DNA of 64,000 bases from Petunia secreta (lineage: Eukaryota > Streptophyta > Magnoliopsida > Solanales > Solanaceae). Below are positions 24,601-36,230 of this stretch, piece by piece. The stretch lies in assembly GCA_029990175.1 (NCBI GenBank), contig JARKIP010000049.1, positions 11,696,001 through 11,760,000 of the forward strand, given 5' to 3'. The translations under genes were made by a program, and so were the position numbers. The notes below the pieces were generated by a model. That model worked only from the letters and a program-made list of their open reading frames with translations, searched no databases and was not told the origin of the DNA. The stretch's first letter is position 1. Every line of letters starts with the position of its first letter.

Positions 24601-27600
24601 CGGTTGCTCTACAAGCATTCATAATAGAGAAGGAGGTCAACTATGACCGCTTTTGTACCTTGTACTGGCCGCACTTTGATAATCAGTTGACCAAGAATCT
24701 TGATCCTTCAAGGGTGTTTACTGAAGTAATTTCGTTTATAAAAGGAGGGCTGAAAGCAGGGGACTTCCATGACGGGAGACTCAGTAGGGAGGCTTATATT
24801 TCATTGTCTGAATATCGCATTTCCACTATTAGCGCTGAAACAAGAGAGAGAATATTTGGTATTTTCCAGGATTATGAAAAGATGAAGATTGAGCGTGGGG
24901 AATATGATTTAGCTGATTTAGTTAATGATCTTCATTTTCGGCTAAAGAATCAACAGCTAGATGGTGACAAAGTAGATTTTGTATATGTTGATGAAGTTCA
25001 AGATCTCACAATGAGACAGATAGCTCTTTTTAAGTATATTTGTAGAAATGTTGATGAGGGCTTTGTTTTCTCTGGTGATACCGCTCAAACAATTGCCAGA
25101 GGGATAGATTTTAGGTTTGAAGACATTAGAAATCTATTCTACAGTGAGTTTGTTATGGCTTCAAAGGGTGGTGAAGCTGCTGGAAGAAATGATAAGGGAC
25201 ATCTGTCGAGTGTTTTTCAGTTGCTTCAGAACTTCCGGACACATGCTGGTGTACTTAGACTAGCACAAAGTGTAATTGATCTTCTGTGCCATTATTTCCC
25301 TCAATCTGTTGATTTTTTGAAGCCTGAAACAAGTCTTATTTATGGTGAGGCTCCTGTTTTGCTCAACCCTGGAGCTGATGAAAATGCAATTCTTACTATT
25401 TTTGGGAATAGTGGGAGTGTTGGCGGGAATATAATAGGTTTTGGTGCTGATCAAGTAATATTAGTACGAGATGAATCTGCAAAGAAAGAAATCTCTGGTT
25501 TTATTGGTAGCCAAGCTCTTATTTTGACGATTGTTGAATGCAAAGGGTTGGAGTTTCAGGCAAGTCCACTGTTTGGTTATGTATTATTTTTGGGATTTCT
25601 CTTGTTGATGTCCATTAACTCCTCGGTTGTATTTTTGTTCTTTGTAATGATAGTCAACAAATCCTATAGATCACTATTAACTCCCAATCAAACGCCGTCA
25701 CAATAACTGTGACGGAGGGAACACATAATATCCTAACATATCCTATAGAATATCGTTGATTAGTATGGACGCATGTGCACTTGATATTCTTATACTAACT
25801 TGGCCTTTTCCATAGGGTTATGTTGCACTGTCCTGTGTTTGACAAAAGCATTTTCAGTTGTACATCTGTGTTGGAGAACTGTGAGTTCTATAAAGGATGT
25901 TCGATTTCAAAGAACACATAATTTTCCTTAAATGGTAGTAGTATCTTGTATTGGAGTGCAATAGACCTGAATAGAGCGAACTGATGTAGATTTGTATTGT
26001 CACCCCCAGTTACATTGGGATTGAAGTAGAGTAGGTTGACCTACCTACTAGATGCATGTGCATCAAGGTAAATGAAGTGGTCAGTGAAGACAGTTTGGCT
26101 GGATTGCTTCCATCTTCGTCTTTATTTTGTAATGGGTTATTGTTTCCCTAAAATTTAACCTATGTCTGAGTTTCATAGTCTTAAGTTAATTTGTATAGCA
26201 CGTAGCAGTAAATTTTACATTTTATGCAATATATTGAAATTACAATAAACTTGTATAACTGTCCAAGTACTTCATAAAATTTTTACTCATGTGAAGATTA
26301 TAAATGCATGTATATCTATGTATCATTTGTACCATTTGCCTGAACAGTTGCTAGGTAAATTTTAGGATTTTTGGCTTTAGGTTGGTGTGTGGCATATTTG
26401 CTGGCTCATTATGGTTGTAATTTCATTTATGGGTAGGGGGTGGGCTGGGTTTACACGAAGAATTCGCTCCTGGTAAGAGAGATGGCAAGTCAAACTAATA
26501 TCTTTACTGACTTTCAATCTGAGCACCAAAACAATAGTAAATTGAAAATGTGTCGTTTGATGGCCACAAGTTCTGAATACATGCCGACTAGATTGCATCA
26601 TCTGCTGAAGCCTATTCTTCCTTCTTTTTAATTTTCCCTTATTGTCTTGTTTCCTTTTTTGTTCTTTTGCAGGATGTTCTGCTGTATAATTTTTTTGGAT
26701 CGTCGCCCCTTAAAAATCAGTGGAGAGTAGTATATGAGTTCATGAAAGAACGAGGCTTACAGGATATGACCTTCACAAGTTTTTGTGAAGCAAGACATAG
26801 TATCTTGTGTTCTGAGCTAAAGCAGCTTTATGTAGCGATCACTAGAACAAGACAACGGTTGTGGATATGTGAAAGTAAAGAAGAATTTTCCATACCTATG
26901 TTTGACTACTGGAGAAGGTTGTGTCTAGTGGAAACAAGGGAAATAGATGATTCACTTGCTCAAGCTATGCAAACTTCTAGCAGTCCGGAGGAGTGGAGGT
27001 CAAGGGGAGTGAAGGTCAAGTTTGATATGCTTTGTTCCATTGCTATTACCGCATTCCTCTGTTCAAATTTCATTCTTGTGTTGCTATATGTGCCTCTCGA
27101 TGTTTATTGGCCCTCATAAAGTTATTTAATGATATCGTGCAGTTATTTTGGGAAAAAAACTATGAGATGGCAATCATGTGCTTCGAAAAAGCAGGAGAAA
27201 AGAATTGGGAGAAAAGGGCAAAGGCTGCTGGGTTCAGGGCAGCTGCTGAGCGGATTCGTGATTCAAATCCCAAGGAGGCTAGCACCTACCTACGTGAGGC
27301 TGCTGAAATATTTGATTCCATTGGAAGGTTTGAGTCTGCAGCGGAATGTTTTTATGACTTGCGGGAGTATAAACGGGCAGGTAACAAGTGGTGTTTTTTC
27401 CTGGAGAAGTTTCCTCACCCTCTCAAGAGTTCCTTCCTTTCTGTGCATTTTCTTTCCCTCTTGAATGCCTTCCTAGCATTTTCAATATTGAACTTTTCTT
27501 CATTTACATTTCTTAAGGACTTGTATCCCGTTTCGAGCTCTACTAGTATCACTGAATATATCTCAATGGATAATTAAGTGTGCTTCTATGTAGGGACTTA

Positions 27601-30600
27601 CAGTCTTCTTATCCCAAATCTCACCTCCTCCTGTGCTCCCTTATAACCTTAAAATTGAAAAAAAAAATTGCTTAGTGGCATCTTTCTAATTGATTGACTT
27701 ATTAGTTAATAAATGTAAAACATCAGTGTGCACCAGTACCTCAATCAATTGAAATGGGGCTGGAGGTGTGTCCTTGTGCTGTGGTTATCTATGGAGGTTA
27801 TACAATTTGTGCTGCCTTCCATTGTTGAACTATTTTTGTTTTTGAGTTGATAACTAAAGAAATCCTTTTGCAGTCTTGTATCTTTTTTTTTTTTTTACCA
27901 AGTAATATTGTTCTCTTTATTGATTCTTTTGCGATCTTACGTTTAACCTGTAAAACTTTCCACAGGGAATATTTACTTGGAGAAGTGTGGGATGCTGCTA
28001 AAATCTGCAGAGTGTTTTACACTGGCTGGATGCTATGATCAGGCGGCAGAAGTTTATGCAAAAGGTAGTTATTTCTCGGAGTGCTTGTCAGTTTGCAGCA
28101 AAGGAAAACATTTTGATTTGGGTTTGAATTATGTCGAGTACTGGAAACAACATTCTCTTCAGGGTAGTACCATGGGGGAAAGAGCCAATGAAATTGTCAA
28201 AATTGAGGAAGAGTTCCTGGAGAAATGTGCCTTTAACTATTATGAGCTCAACGATAGAGTTTCCATGATGAAATTCGTTAAAGCATTCTCTTCAATGGAC
28301 ATGAAGCGCAGATTTTTGAAGTCTCTGGAGTGTGTTGATGAACTGCTGTTGTTAGAAGAGGAGTTGGGAAACTTCACAGAAGCTGCGGAACTTGCCCGGC
28401 AGGAAGGGAATATTCTTCGTGAAGCAGATATAGTAGGGAAGGCAGGGGATTTTGACAAGGCATCTTCTCTTGTCCTTCTATATGTTCTCTCTAACTCCCT
28501 GTGGCTTCAGGGAAGTAAAGGTTGGCCTCCAAAGCCATTCACTCAAAAGGAGCAGCTTTTGCAGAGGATCCGCTCATTTACGAGTCAAGGATCCAATTCT
28601 GGGGCCCTGTGCACTGTGGTTAAAGTTTTATCATATGTGCCAAATGACTGGTCTGGCTTGAAGCACCTTTTCATTGCATCTCAGCAATGTGAGAGTCTAT
28701 CTGGTGAATTTTTGTGCTGTAGAAAAATATTGGATTTTCATTTTGAAAATAATGTGGTAAAGTATGTTTGGGATGATAAGTTATCAGCCAGCATACAGAG
28801 CTCGGAAGATTTGTTCTCATGCAGCCAAGTTAGTGTCCATACACTGCTTCAGTTTTGGAATTTGTGGAAGAAGACTATATTTGATCTTCTTGAATCTCTT
28901 GAGGGCCTTCACATTGGAGAACATGGTGAATGTAACAGCTTTTGTAGCTTCTGCCTAGATTACTTTGGTGCTAGGCAGCAACTTAAGGATGGAAACGTTA
29001 CATATGTTCTGTTGCATCCAACAGCTGAATGGGTCAAAACAATTCACCAAAGTTTTATTAGACGGATCAACAAGTTGGTGTGTGTTGATGCTCGGCATTT
29101 CGTTTCTGCTGCTCGACATTACTGGCATACAGAGTTACTCGTTGTTGGTCTGAAGGTTCTGGAAACTCTAGAATCCCTTTATAAATCTGCTACATCAATG
29201 TCCCTTTTCCGGCAAAGCATGTGCCTTTTGAGTATATATGAGGTTGCAAAGTTTTTAAGTGAGTCCAAAGACCTTGATTCGAAGAGTTTCGAGCGGAGAA
29301 TACGGAATTTTTTGAGACTCTCATCTAATTACTTCGAAAAGGTTTTCCCCCTTGACCCCCGGCAATCGTTGGTTGAGAATATGATTTCTCTAAGGAGAAC
29401 AGAGCTTTCTTGTGAGTTACTGCAAGAATTCATCCATCAAGATATTAACACCAGAGGTGCTCTGAGCTATGGCCAGGTTGGAAGGGTGGCGATCATTTGG
29501 CTTGCATCTGGAAAACCTTCTAAAGATCTGTACAAGCAAATTGTTGGAAGAATACCAACAAAACACTGGCAATCATTCATGGAAGTTCTCGTTAGCGTGA
29601 GAGGGACTGAGTGCTTGGAAGAATCTCTGTCAGGCAATGGCATCGGCCGCGGCAAAACTCTGGAGTCCCATGAAGTTTTACCATCTTATGATCATGACTG
29701 TTCTCAAAAGTCCTCAAATAATCCAATTGAGGCTCTGGAGTTTACGTTTGTTCAAAATTTTTTTGAAGCTTTGCAAGATACCTACAATGCGAATTGGATT
29801 GGACTGAACGACTATATGTCTCCTGTTTGTTTCTTGTATCTTGTTGAGCGCTTTTTGATGTTGGTGTCACAATTTCGTGGGTCTTTCTTCACTACCAAAT
29901 CTTCATTAGTTGAATGGATTGCCCTACCAACTTCCAGGCTTGCAGTAAACAGGCTGGCTATGGAAAAATTTTATGACTCAATTCTTGTGATGGTTCAACA
30001 GTTAATTTTCAATAAAGTTAGTACAATTGAATGGATTTCACGATCTAAGCTTAATGTTTGTGCATACTATAAGCTCTTGGTTTTGAGATTGGTTGTTATC
30101 CTGTGCTTACTGTGTGTGAACAGTGGGAAATACTATGATGTTCTTATCCATGTACTCAGTATTCATGATGTCAGGAACCAGCTTCCAAAGGACTTCTATG
30201 GCGTTCTTCGACCTGGACTTAAGCGGAAATACATTCAGATCAGTGAAATTGGGGAAGCGTTTCGAATTGCCACAGATCCTCTTTTTTTGGTCAATCTGGG
30301 TGATAATGTTACCAAGGAGTATCCTAATGTCGTTTCTGTGCAGTTGGGAATAAATTGCAGTAGGGAAGACATTATGGATCTTCTGTTTCCAGTGGCTCAA
30401 TATTTCACTGCTCTAGAAGACGTGACTAATCCATGTGATACTGTTCCCTCCGATTGTGGTGATCGATCAAAGAGTACGACAGCGCCATTTTTGGAAGTGC
30501 ATCCTCCGTCAGAGCAGTCTCTGCAAATGAATTGGGCTGTGTTTCAGGAAATATCTGATCTTTTAAAACTTATTGGCGGTGAAAATGATGGAACTTCTGC

Positions 30601-31748
30601 AGATAGCTCAACTTTTGCTGAGAAGGTGAAGGTAATCCTATTTCTCTTGTAATTAAAACTTGGTACTTGGTGAACTGTCCGCTAGGCAAGGAGTAACTTT
30701 TATTATCCTTTCTATTATTTTTTTTTTTGGTTATGGTGCTAACGTTTTTATTTTTTAAGGAGGAGGTACTATCAAATATAAATTTCTTGACTGCTGCAAT
30801 TTCTCTGCCCGTGGTGAAGTCTTGTGCTGGCGAGGACGTGATTGAGGGAGTGCACAGTATGCTTGAGGAACTGAAACAACTCCATTCATTGTTGGATACG
30901 AGGTATGCTGGTTTCTCACTACTTGTGCTGGATCTTTTTTTGGCTGGTTTCCATCCTGCTACCTGTTTTATCTTTTTTCAAAAGAAAAAAAGAACTTGAA
31001 TGGCTAGAGGCTGACATGATTTTAGTTGTTTAGATGAATCTGTTAAGGTTCTTAATATATTCTAGGGTGTAATTTCCACTTCTAATAAGATTCCCTCATG
31101 CTAGAAGCTAGTCATCTTAGAAACTGTTTCGTTAGCTCCTAAATTGATCCTTTATGAGCATTTTGCTTTAAAAAGGTATCCTGTTATTATTACTAATATT
31201 TTGTGATAACTTCTTCGTGTGGTATTATTCGAAAGAATATATTCTTCAGTCTGAACCTCTACTCGTCGTCACACTTGTAGTAACATCTTCTGTTGTGTTG
31301 AAGCAAGACTTTCATTTCTTTGTCTAAACCTCTTGCTTAAGTTTTAACCTTGATGCTGCGCAGCAATTTAGAAGTGGAAATCGGTGAACAACTTTTGAAG
31401 AGCTTGTTGTCAAGAAAGCCCAAGCTAGAAGCTGTCTTGAATCAGTGCATTGTACCCAAGGATAACAGTGAACGTGCCACAGGAAAGATGCATTGTGAGG
31501 AAGAAAGCGATTCAGTGTGTGGTAAAGTTGAAAATATTGAATTGTCGTCTACTACCACCAAGTCTGAAAGTGTTTCACCGGTTGAGCACTGTGAGGAAAA
31601 AGGCGATGCAGTGTTTGGTGAAGTCGAGGAGATGGAATTGGCCGAAAGCAGTAAACAGGGTGGTCAAAGCAAGCAGGATAAAGGAAAGGGCAAGTCCCAG
31701 TCCAAGTCCAAGAAACCTAAGAAGGCAAAAAATAAAAAGAGAAAGTAA
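15667..31748 (+). CDS. TRANK1-like dual SF1 helicase-TPR protein, copy 2 (complete, 14 coding exons)
   Basis: Exons: 15667-15783, 17716-18246, 18325-19515, 19606-19933, 20591-20846, 20928-21144, 22175-22527, 22622-23179, 24365-25559, 26673-27014, 27143-27380, 27966-30631, 30760-30902 and 31364-31748. The sum is 8520 nt, or 2839 residues plus stop, with no break. First helicase (UPF1/SEN1 type): GPPGTGKT at residues 272-279, DEAA at 575-578, QYRMHP at 641-646, DGFQG at 768-772 and ALTRAR at 803-808. Second helicase (UvrD/PcrA type): GRSGTGKT at 1095-1102, VDEVQD at 1392-1397, SGDTAQTI from about 1420 and AITRTR near 1637-1642. From about 1697 there is a TPR-like helical region (alternating A-x3-F and A-x2-C-F patterns), then a long unassigned part and a Lys-rich tail. 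The family is annotated as TRANK1-like in plants. A role in RNA or DNA unwinding is inferred; the biological role is unknown. Intron 9 uses a GC donor. Confidence 0.93.
15784..17715 (+). other. Intron 1 of copy 2
   Basis: This 1.9-kb intron runs from donor CAG|GTGTAT to acceptor TTGTGTAG. It contains the LTR-like fragment at about 16493-16660. The rest is AT-rich and aligns in patches with intron 1 of copy 3. Short ORFs reading out of exon 1 into it are not supported. Confidence 0.7.
16493..16660 (+). repeat. LTR-like repeat fragment in intron 1 of copy 2
   Basis: A block with ACCCCACATTGGTTAGGGAA and GGGGTTGAGTTAGGC matches, in reverse orientation, the block at about 36610-36720 upstream of copy 3. 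The CCCACAT-type motif and the size suggest a fragment of a short LTR or TRIM-type element. No intact ends or target duplication were found. Confidence 0.45.
19934..20590 (+). other. Intron 4 of copy 2
   Basis: This 657-bp intron starts at donor AAAG|GTATAA and ends at acceptor TTTTCAG before A-W-S-G-S. It aligns well with intron 4 of copy 3 (41743-42468). The good conservation includes a stretch that is partly open in copy 3 but has stops here, so it is not taken as an exon. Confidence 0.65.
21145..22174 (+). other. Intron 6 of copy 2
   Basis: This 1.03-kb intron runs from donor AAG|GTACAT to acceptor TTGCTCAG. Its middle aligns with intron 6 of copy 3. The segment of about 21890-22110 has no counterpart there and looks like an LTR-derived insertion. 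Confidence 0.6.
21890..22110 (+). repeat. LTR-like insertion specific to copy 2 intron 6
   Basis: This block of about 220 bp has the look of a short LTR: a TATAAATATG box at about 21964, then a C/T-rich stretch (TTCTTCTCTCAAATTCTTCA). Intron 6 of copy 3 lacks it while sharing both flanks. Ends and target duplication were not resolved, so the class is uncertain. Confidence 0.4.
23370..23530 (+). repeat. Decayed tRNA-derived SINE in intron 8 of copy 2
   Basis: The block resembles a Solanaceae-type SINE: a weak box A-like start (GACCTGAGGTCAATGACTAG), a region ending in CCCTCATAGGCAA, GTGATTCATTCC, then AAGCATTGGTGCGTACC. The same element is at the same place in intron 8 of copy 3, where it is split by another insertion. 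It is strongly diverged from any typical SINE and certainly inactive. Confidence 0.55.
25560..26672 (+). other. Intron 9 of copy 2 (GC-AG intron)
   Basis: This intron begins with GCAAGT directly after a CAG codon and ends with TTTTGCAG. GCAAGT after AG is the usual form of the minor GC-AG introns. Joining here gives GLEFQ|DVLLYNF, the expected UvrD motif V followed by conserved family sequence. Copy 3 has the same GC donor at 47630. Nothing coding was found inside it. Confidence 0.85.
27381..27965 (+). other. Intron 11 of copy 2
   Basis: This 585-bp intron runs from donor GCAG|GTAACA to acceptor CCACAG. It is AT-rich, with A and T homopolymer runs (27657-27666 and about 27885-27896). An ORF reading through the donor is not supported, because copy 3 splices at the identical place. 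Confidence 0.7.
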
Positions 31749-31939
31749 TACGTATTGATATTATCGAAGGTGAGCGAACTAGTACAATTAATGTCCTTTG
31801 TTTGCATAATATTGTTGAATGTCTATGTTCGACTTTAGCACTAGAATTTAACTTCAGTATATGTAATTTTATCCAAGTTGAGCTACTTAGGTTTTAAAAT
31901 TTGAAGAATAATTCAGCAGTAAAGTTGTAGGAAGGAGTG
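31749..31939 (+). other. 3' flank of copy 2
   Basis: This is the presumed 3' UTR and terminator region. The stretch with GGTGAGCGAACTAGTACAAT and TGTCCTTTGTTTGCATAAT aligns with 54888-54945 after copy 3, so the duplication extends past the stop codon. No clear poly(A) signal was singled out. Confidence 0.5.
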
Positions 31940-31947
31940 GTGTCTTG

Positions 31948-32766
31948 TAGGGGTGTTCACGGTACGGTACGGTTTTAAACTTATCGTTAACGGTATATCG
32001 GTTAACGGTATGTAATTATGTAAAACCAATACCGTACCGATAAGCTATTGGTTATCGGTTATCGGTAGTTAACGGTTGGGTAGTTAACGGTTCGGTAACC
32101 GGTATACCGAAGCCACAATAACTCATATTTACGAAAGGAAGTAATCAAAGAAAGCTTGCTGGATTAATAAGAAATCTCACAAAAGCACATAAAAAGATTA
32201 GCTTTACTCTTAAATGTACAACTTATAAACTTTTGTTACAAGCAGCAGCACAACCTATAGAAAAGAAAATTAGCCAAAAGAAAGTAAATTTCATTCATAT
32301 CTTCCATAAACCGACCGCTATTAATATTACTTATCAACATTAGCAACCTCAAACAAGGGATTATCATTTTACAGTAATGTTTCCTCCGCCAATATCTATG
32401 CACCTTCTGCAATGTTTTCTCCCCAACATTCTCCATCTTAGAATGTTGTAATGACAAATTCAAAATGGGCCAGGCCTCGTATGTTTGTAACGTCAAATAG
32501 CCACTAGTAGCAATAATATTTATATTTTAACATATAAATTAATATACTAATAATAAATAAAATACATAAAAATTATAAAAAAATCCTTATCGGTTATCGG
32601 TACAGCAACGGTAATGATATATAGAAACCGTTACCATACCGATATCTCATCGATATTAGAAATTTATACCATTACCGAACCAATAACCGTTATACCGATA
32701 CCGTTATACTTATCGGTAGCGGTAACAGTTCGGATATCGGTACCGGTTCGGTTTTGCACACCCCTA
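31948..32766. mobile_element. Non-autonomous hAT-like element, 819 bp
   Basis: The ends are a perfect 9-bp inverted repeat, TAGGGGTGT and ACACCCCTA. An 8-bp direct repeat GTGTCTTG flanks it (31940-31947 and 32767-32774). Both ends carry many copies of a GGTTATCGGT/TAACGGTA-type motif, like the subterminal binding arrays of hAT elements. The centre (about 32100-32570) is AT-rich, without the motif and without a convincing ORF. It lies about 200 bp after the stop codon of copy 2. Confidence 0.85.
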
Positions 32767-32774
32767 GTGTCTTG

Positions 32775-33325
32775 TATTGCTCAACTTTTCGTATTGGTTG
32801 CTCCTTTTACTATTATTTATGAATCGTAATGAATATTAGGATTTTAGCTTGAGATGGTGGAACTCCTTTTAGGATTTACTTAATTGTGAAATGTGTTGTT
32901 TAAGGACATAATTATTGGAATAATATGCGTTGTGAGAATTCTGGAAAATGGGAAGGTATCTTGGTTAATTCCTTGTAGTATTCATAGGCAATGTGGTTGA
33001 TGCCTTCTCATTTAATGTAACTTGGTATTTTGTTAGAAAATGGCTAGTCATAAATTACTAGCTAGGACATCAGTCAAGGTATGTGTTGGTTTTTCGTGAT
33101 TAATTTCCATCAAGTGTCCACGGAATTTTCGCTAACATATTTTACAAGAACTTGAAGCATAATAACGCATAAAACTTTGCGTTATCCATGGTGACACATC
33201 AAATGCGTAGAAAGGTAATATCCAAGTAAGCAATAAATAATTGTTAAATCTAACTTGCATAATTGTTTTCGGTAAATACTCCTACATGTGATTCAGTACA
33301 CCAAACAATTTAACCGCAGCAATTA
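32775..33325. other. Intergenic DNA between hAT-like and Stowaway elements
   Basis: AT-rich sequence. I see no ORF, repeat end or RNA gene that I can support in it. Confidence 0.4.
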
Positions 33326-33373
33326 CTCCCTCCGTTCCATTTTATGTGTCATAGTTTGACTCGGCACAAAATT
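33326..33373 (+). repeat. Truncated Stowaway MITE end
   Basis: CTCCCTCCGTTCCATTTTAT follows a TA dinucleotide and matches the first bases of the intact MITE that begins at 33376. Only this 48-base end remains, placed immediately before the full element. It may be an older copy into whose neighbourhood the second one inserted. Confidence 0.6.
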
Positions 33374-33375
33374 TA

Positions 33376-33654
33376 CTCCCTCCGTCTCAATTTATGTGGC
33401 ACCATTTTCTTTTTTGTTTGTCCCAAAATAAGTGGCACATTTTCTTATTTGACAACTATTTAATGCATCATCTCTATTTTACCCTTGTTGGCCCTACATA
33501 CTTTTAAACCTAACAACAACTTTTTTATTACTCAAACCTTCTCTCTCTTACTTTTTCAAGGGTAAAATTGATACTGTACTTAATAAGGTCAACGTCTATT
33601 TTCTTAAATTCTGTGTCCGGTCAAATGGTGTCAAATAAATTGGGACGGAGGGAG
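33376..33654. mobile_element. Stowaway MITE (Tc1/mariner type), 279 bp
   Basis: The element begins CTCCCTCCGTCTCAATTTAT and ends with the near-complement GGGACGGAGGGAG. It is bounded by TA on both sides (33374-33375 and 33655-33656), the target duplication of Stowaway/Tc1-mariner elements. It has no coding capacity. Confidence 0.9.
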
Positions 33655-33717
33655 TAGTATTTTAGTAGTTAAATTCAGGATGTAAGATTTTCTTGGATCT
33701 CACTCTGTCCTCTCTTA

Positions 33718-34718
33718 GGGGCCATTTGTTTTTATTAAGAGTAAGATATTTGAATCTGAATACACATCTGAATATTAAGATGTGGTATTAAGTTCTGAAT
33801 ACTGATTGATTAAGACCGTTTGTTTTTCCAACATCTGAATATTATAATTTATATTTATTCTTTATTATATTAAAGTTTATACATACTATAAAATAGTTAA
33901 CTATTATATCCACAAGATATTGGATTGTAAGGTGGTGGTTTGTGGTGGTATGACGATGGTGTCTGATAGTAGTGATTGTTAGCAGTTGTAGTGTTGGTGG
34001 TGGTTGTGTGATGGGGTAGTTTGATAGTAGATGTGGTTGGTGGTAGTAAGAAGTGACTAGCAGTATTGGCGGTGGTAGGTAATGGTGGTGGTGGTGCTTG
34101 ATAGTGAAGGTAGTTGTGTTTGTAGAGGTGGTTAGTATTGGTTGGCGGCGACGGTGATGATCATTGTGCTAATGACAATGATAACGGCAGTGATAGATAG
34201 TGGGGGTGGTAACTGTGATGGTGGAGGTGGTCGGTGGTAGTAGTGGTAGTTGCCAATTGTCGTTAGTGGAAGGTGGTGGTGGTGGTGGTTAAGAAGTTGC
34301 AGTGGTAGAGGTGGCGGTGGTTTGATAGAGATAATGGTGGTTGTGATGGTGGAGGTGATTGGTGTGGTAGTGATAGTTAGTAGTTGGTGGTTGTAGTAAT
34401 AGGTTATAATGGTAGAGATTGTCGTTGTTGATGGCTAGTGGTGGCTAGTGGTGGTGGACTGGTGGTGACGGGTGGTGGTTGGTAGCGGTGGTGGTGGCGG
34501 TGGTTATCGATTGTAGTAGTGCAGTGGTAGTTAATTGTGTAATATATGAAGGGGTGATGAACCTCTTAATGGTATTAAGGCTTAACTCAAGATCTTAATT
34601 ATACATATCTATTAAGAGCCATTAAGTTGTTAAATCTTAATAAAAACAAACTCACTTAATGGTTTGAGGTCTGGACCATTCAGATTCAGACCTCCATTAA
34701 GTGCAAACAAATGAGGCC
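33718..34718. mobile_element. PIF/Harbinger (Tourist)-like element with GGT-rich core, about 1 kb
   Basis: The left end GGGGCCATTTGTTT and the right end, reading GGCCTCATTTGTTT on the other strand, form an imperfect inverted repeat bounded by TTA on both sides (33715-33717 and 34719-34721). Inside the ends lie related inverted segments (ATTAAG and TCTGAAT patterns). The middle is a 600-bp G/T-rich array. A TTA duplication and GG-CC-TTTG ends fit the Harbinger/Tourist class. No transposase ORF is present. Confidence 0.65.
33925..34545 (+). repeat. Degenerate GGT/GTG-rich minisatellite
   Basis: For over 600 bases the plus strand is almost only G, T and A, built of GGTGGT, GTGGTGGTTG and TAGTGG-like units without exact periodicity. 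C is rare. It sits inside the Harbinger-like element. It is not a CRISPR array because there are no regular repeats and spacers. Confidence 0.85.
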
Positions 34719-34721
34719 TTA

Positions 34722-36039
34722 TTGGAGCCTGGTCATATCATTTGTGAGCCTAAGGTTTTGATAGGATAGTTGAGCCATAAAAGAATGGTTAGAGGCAGCA
34801 AACATCCATCTCGTTGTCATTTGAATACTTGTATAACTATCAAAGACTATTGAAGTGGCTAATCCTTGATACAATTCTCTGAAATAGTGGGGTTTGACAG
34901 AGGAAAGATAACTCGAAGTCTTTCCATTAATAGGCTATACTCTTTCCTACAACTCATCAACGATAAAAATATCATCACCAAAGAGAGCGTAGTCATATAA
35001 ACATTCGCTGCCAACCTCACGAATTGGATGTAGATCTGCCCTTTAGCGGAAGGAACTGCATAATAATGAACTTGCAGGATGGATCTGTTTTGAAAAATTC
35101 AAGCATCTCATAGATAGATAGAGTGGTAGGAATTTCTCGTTACTGTGTTACCGCGTGAAAATATGGGTATCCAACTCAAATCTTTAAAACAATCGGTAGA
35201 GTAAAGTAAAACTACGTAAACTCATTTTAAAATTCTTACACAACCGATGATGGACTAATGCAACCCTTTCTAACCGTTGCATTTTGATAAAATAAACTTG
35301 ACCTTTAAATTTATTTACGATAAGCTGAATCATAGTGCTAATTAACATTAAATTTCACAACCTTAACTGTTTTAGATTGAGAAATGTTTCATGCATCCCT
35401 AAATCTTCTCGTATTCTAGGACAGTCTTTAAAATGCTATGTAAGGATTGTGACTACCATCGGTAAACAAATGTGCATACAAATTGTATCAAATGACATGT
35501 AATTTGGAGTGACATAAACACATACTTACTCCGTTCCACTTTAGATGAACTCATTTGACTTTGCACGGAGTTTAATAAAGAAATAAAGATTTTTGAAACT
35601 TCTGGTCTAAAATAAGTTATAGATATTTGTGTGGCTACAAATTATCTTGGGATGAGTAAAAATAAAAATTTCTTCCAAATTTAAAAAGAGGTCATTCTTT
35701 TTTAAACAGACTAAAAAGTAAATAAGGGGGAGTACTATTTATATAAATTGTCCTTAGATATGTTTGTCCATATAATGCCAACATGTACTACTTATTCCAC
35801 CTTTTATTTCATATAAAATAATTTATAAATTGTGGTAAAATTTATATACAACATTTAATTTGCAATTATGTGAATACCTTAATATCACGTCATTTTACTT
35901 TCTCCATCAAACCAAACATCCATAAACTATTATTCTGCTAAAAAGTTGCTAAAATAGTCATACAAAAAACCTTTAATTTACAAAAGAAAAGGAAAATACT
36001 ACTGTAGCATGCTTACACAAAAAGCAATCATCTCCTAAA
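34722..36039. other. Intergenic DNA left of the copy 3 promoter
   Basis: AT-rich sequence holding one diverged Stowaway-like block (35526-35738). I see no supported gene. Confidence 0.45.
35526..35738. repeat. Diverged Stowaway-like MITE
   Basis: The start TTACTCCGTTCCACTTTAGA and the end AAGGGGGAGTACTATT are weak versions of Stowaway ends bounded by TA. The interior has the TTTGACTTTGCACGGAGTTT pattern seen in this MITE class. It is more decayed than the elements at 33376 and 48426. Confidence 0.55.
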
Positions 36040-36207
36040 AATAATGTAGAGGACTAGCTCAGTAGCTGCTAGGGAGTAAAAGAGAAATTGTAAAAAGGTA
36101 GAGACCTTAGCAAAAACTCTTCTCATTTTCCAAGAACCGACGTACTTTTTTTTGTGGTAAAAAAAGTTACTACATCATCAAAACTCACTGTTTCAGTTTG
36201 ATCATCT

Positions 36208-36230
36208 GTAGTAGTAGTAGTAGTAGTAGT
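36208..36230 (+). repeat. (GTA)n microsatellite in the copy 3 5' region
   Basis: This run of seven to eight GTA units lies in the presumed promoter or leader of copy 3. The aligned place in copy 2 (about 15268) has a single unit. Confidence 0.85.

Noticed and set aside
25694..25714. Small hairpin CCGTCAC/GTGACGG in intron 9 of copy 2
   Set aside because: The stem is only 7 bp. It may be the scar of a Stowaway-type MITE, but there is too little to call it.
33925..34545. Possible CRISPR or regular tandem array in the GGT-rich region
   Set aside because: Units are irregular, there are no spacers, and the context is a plant transposon.
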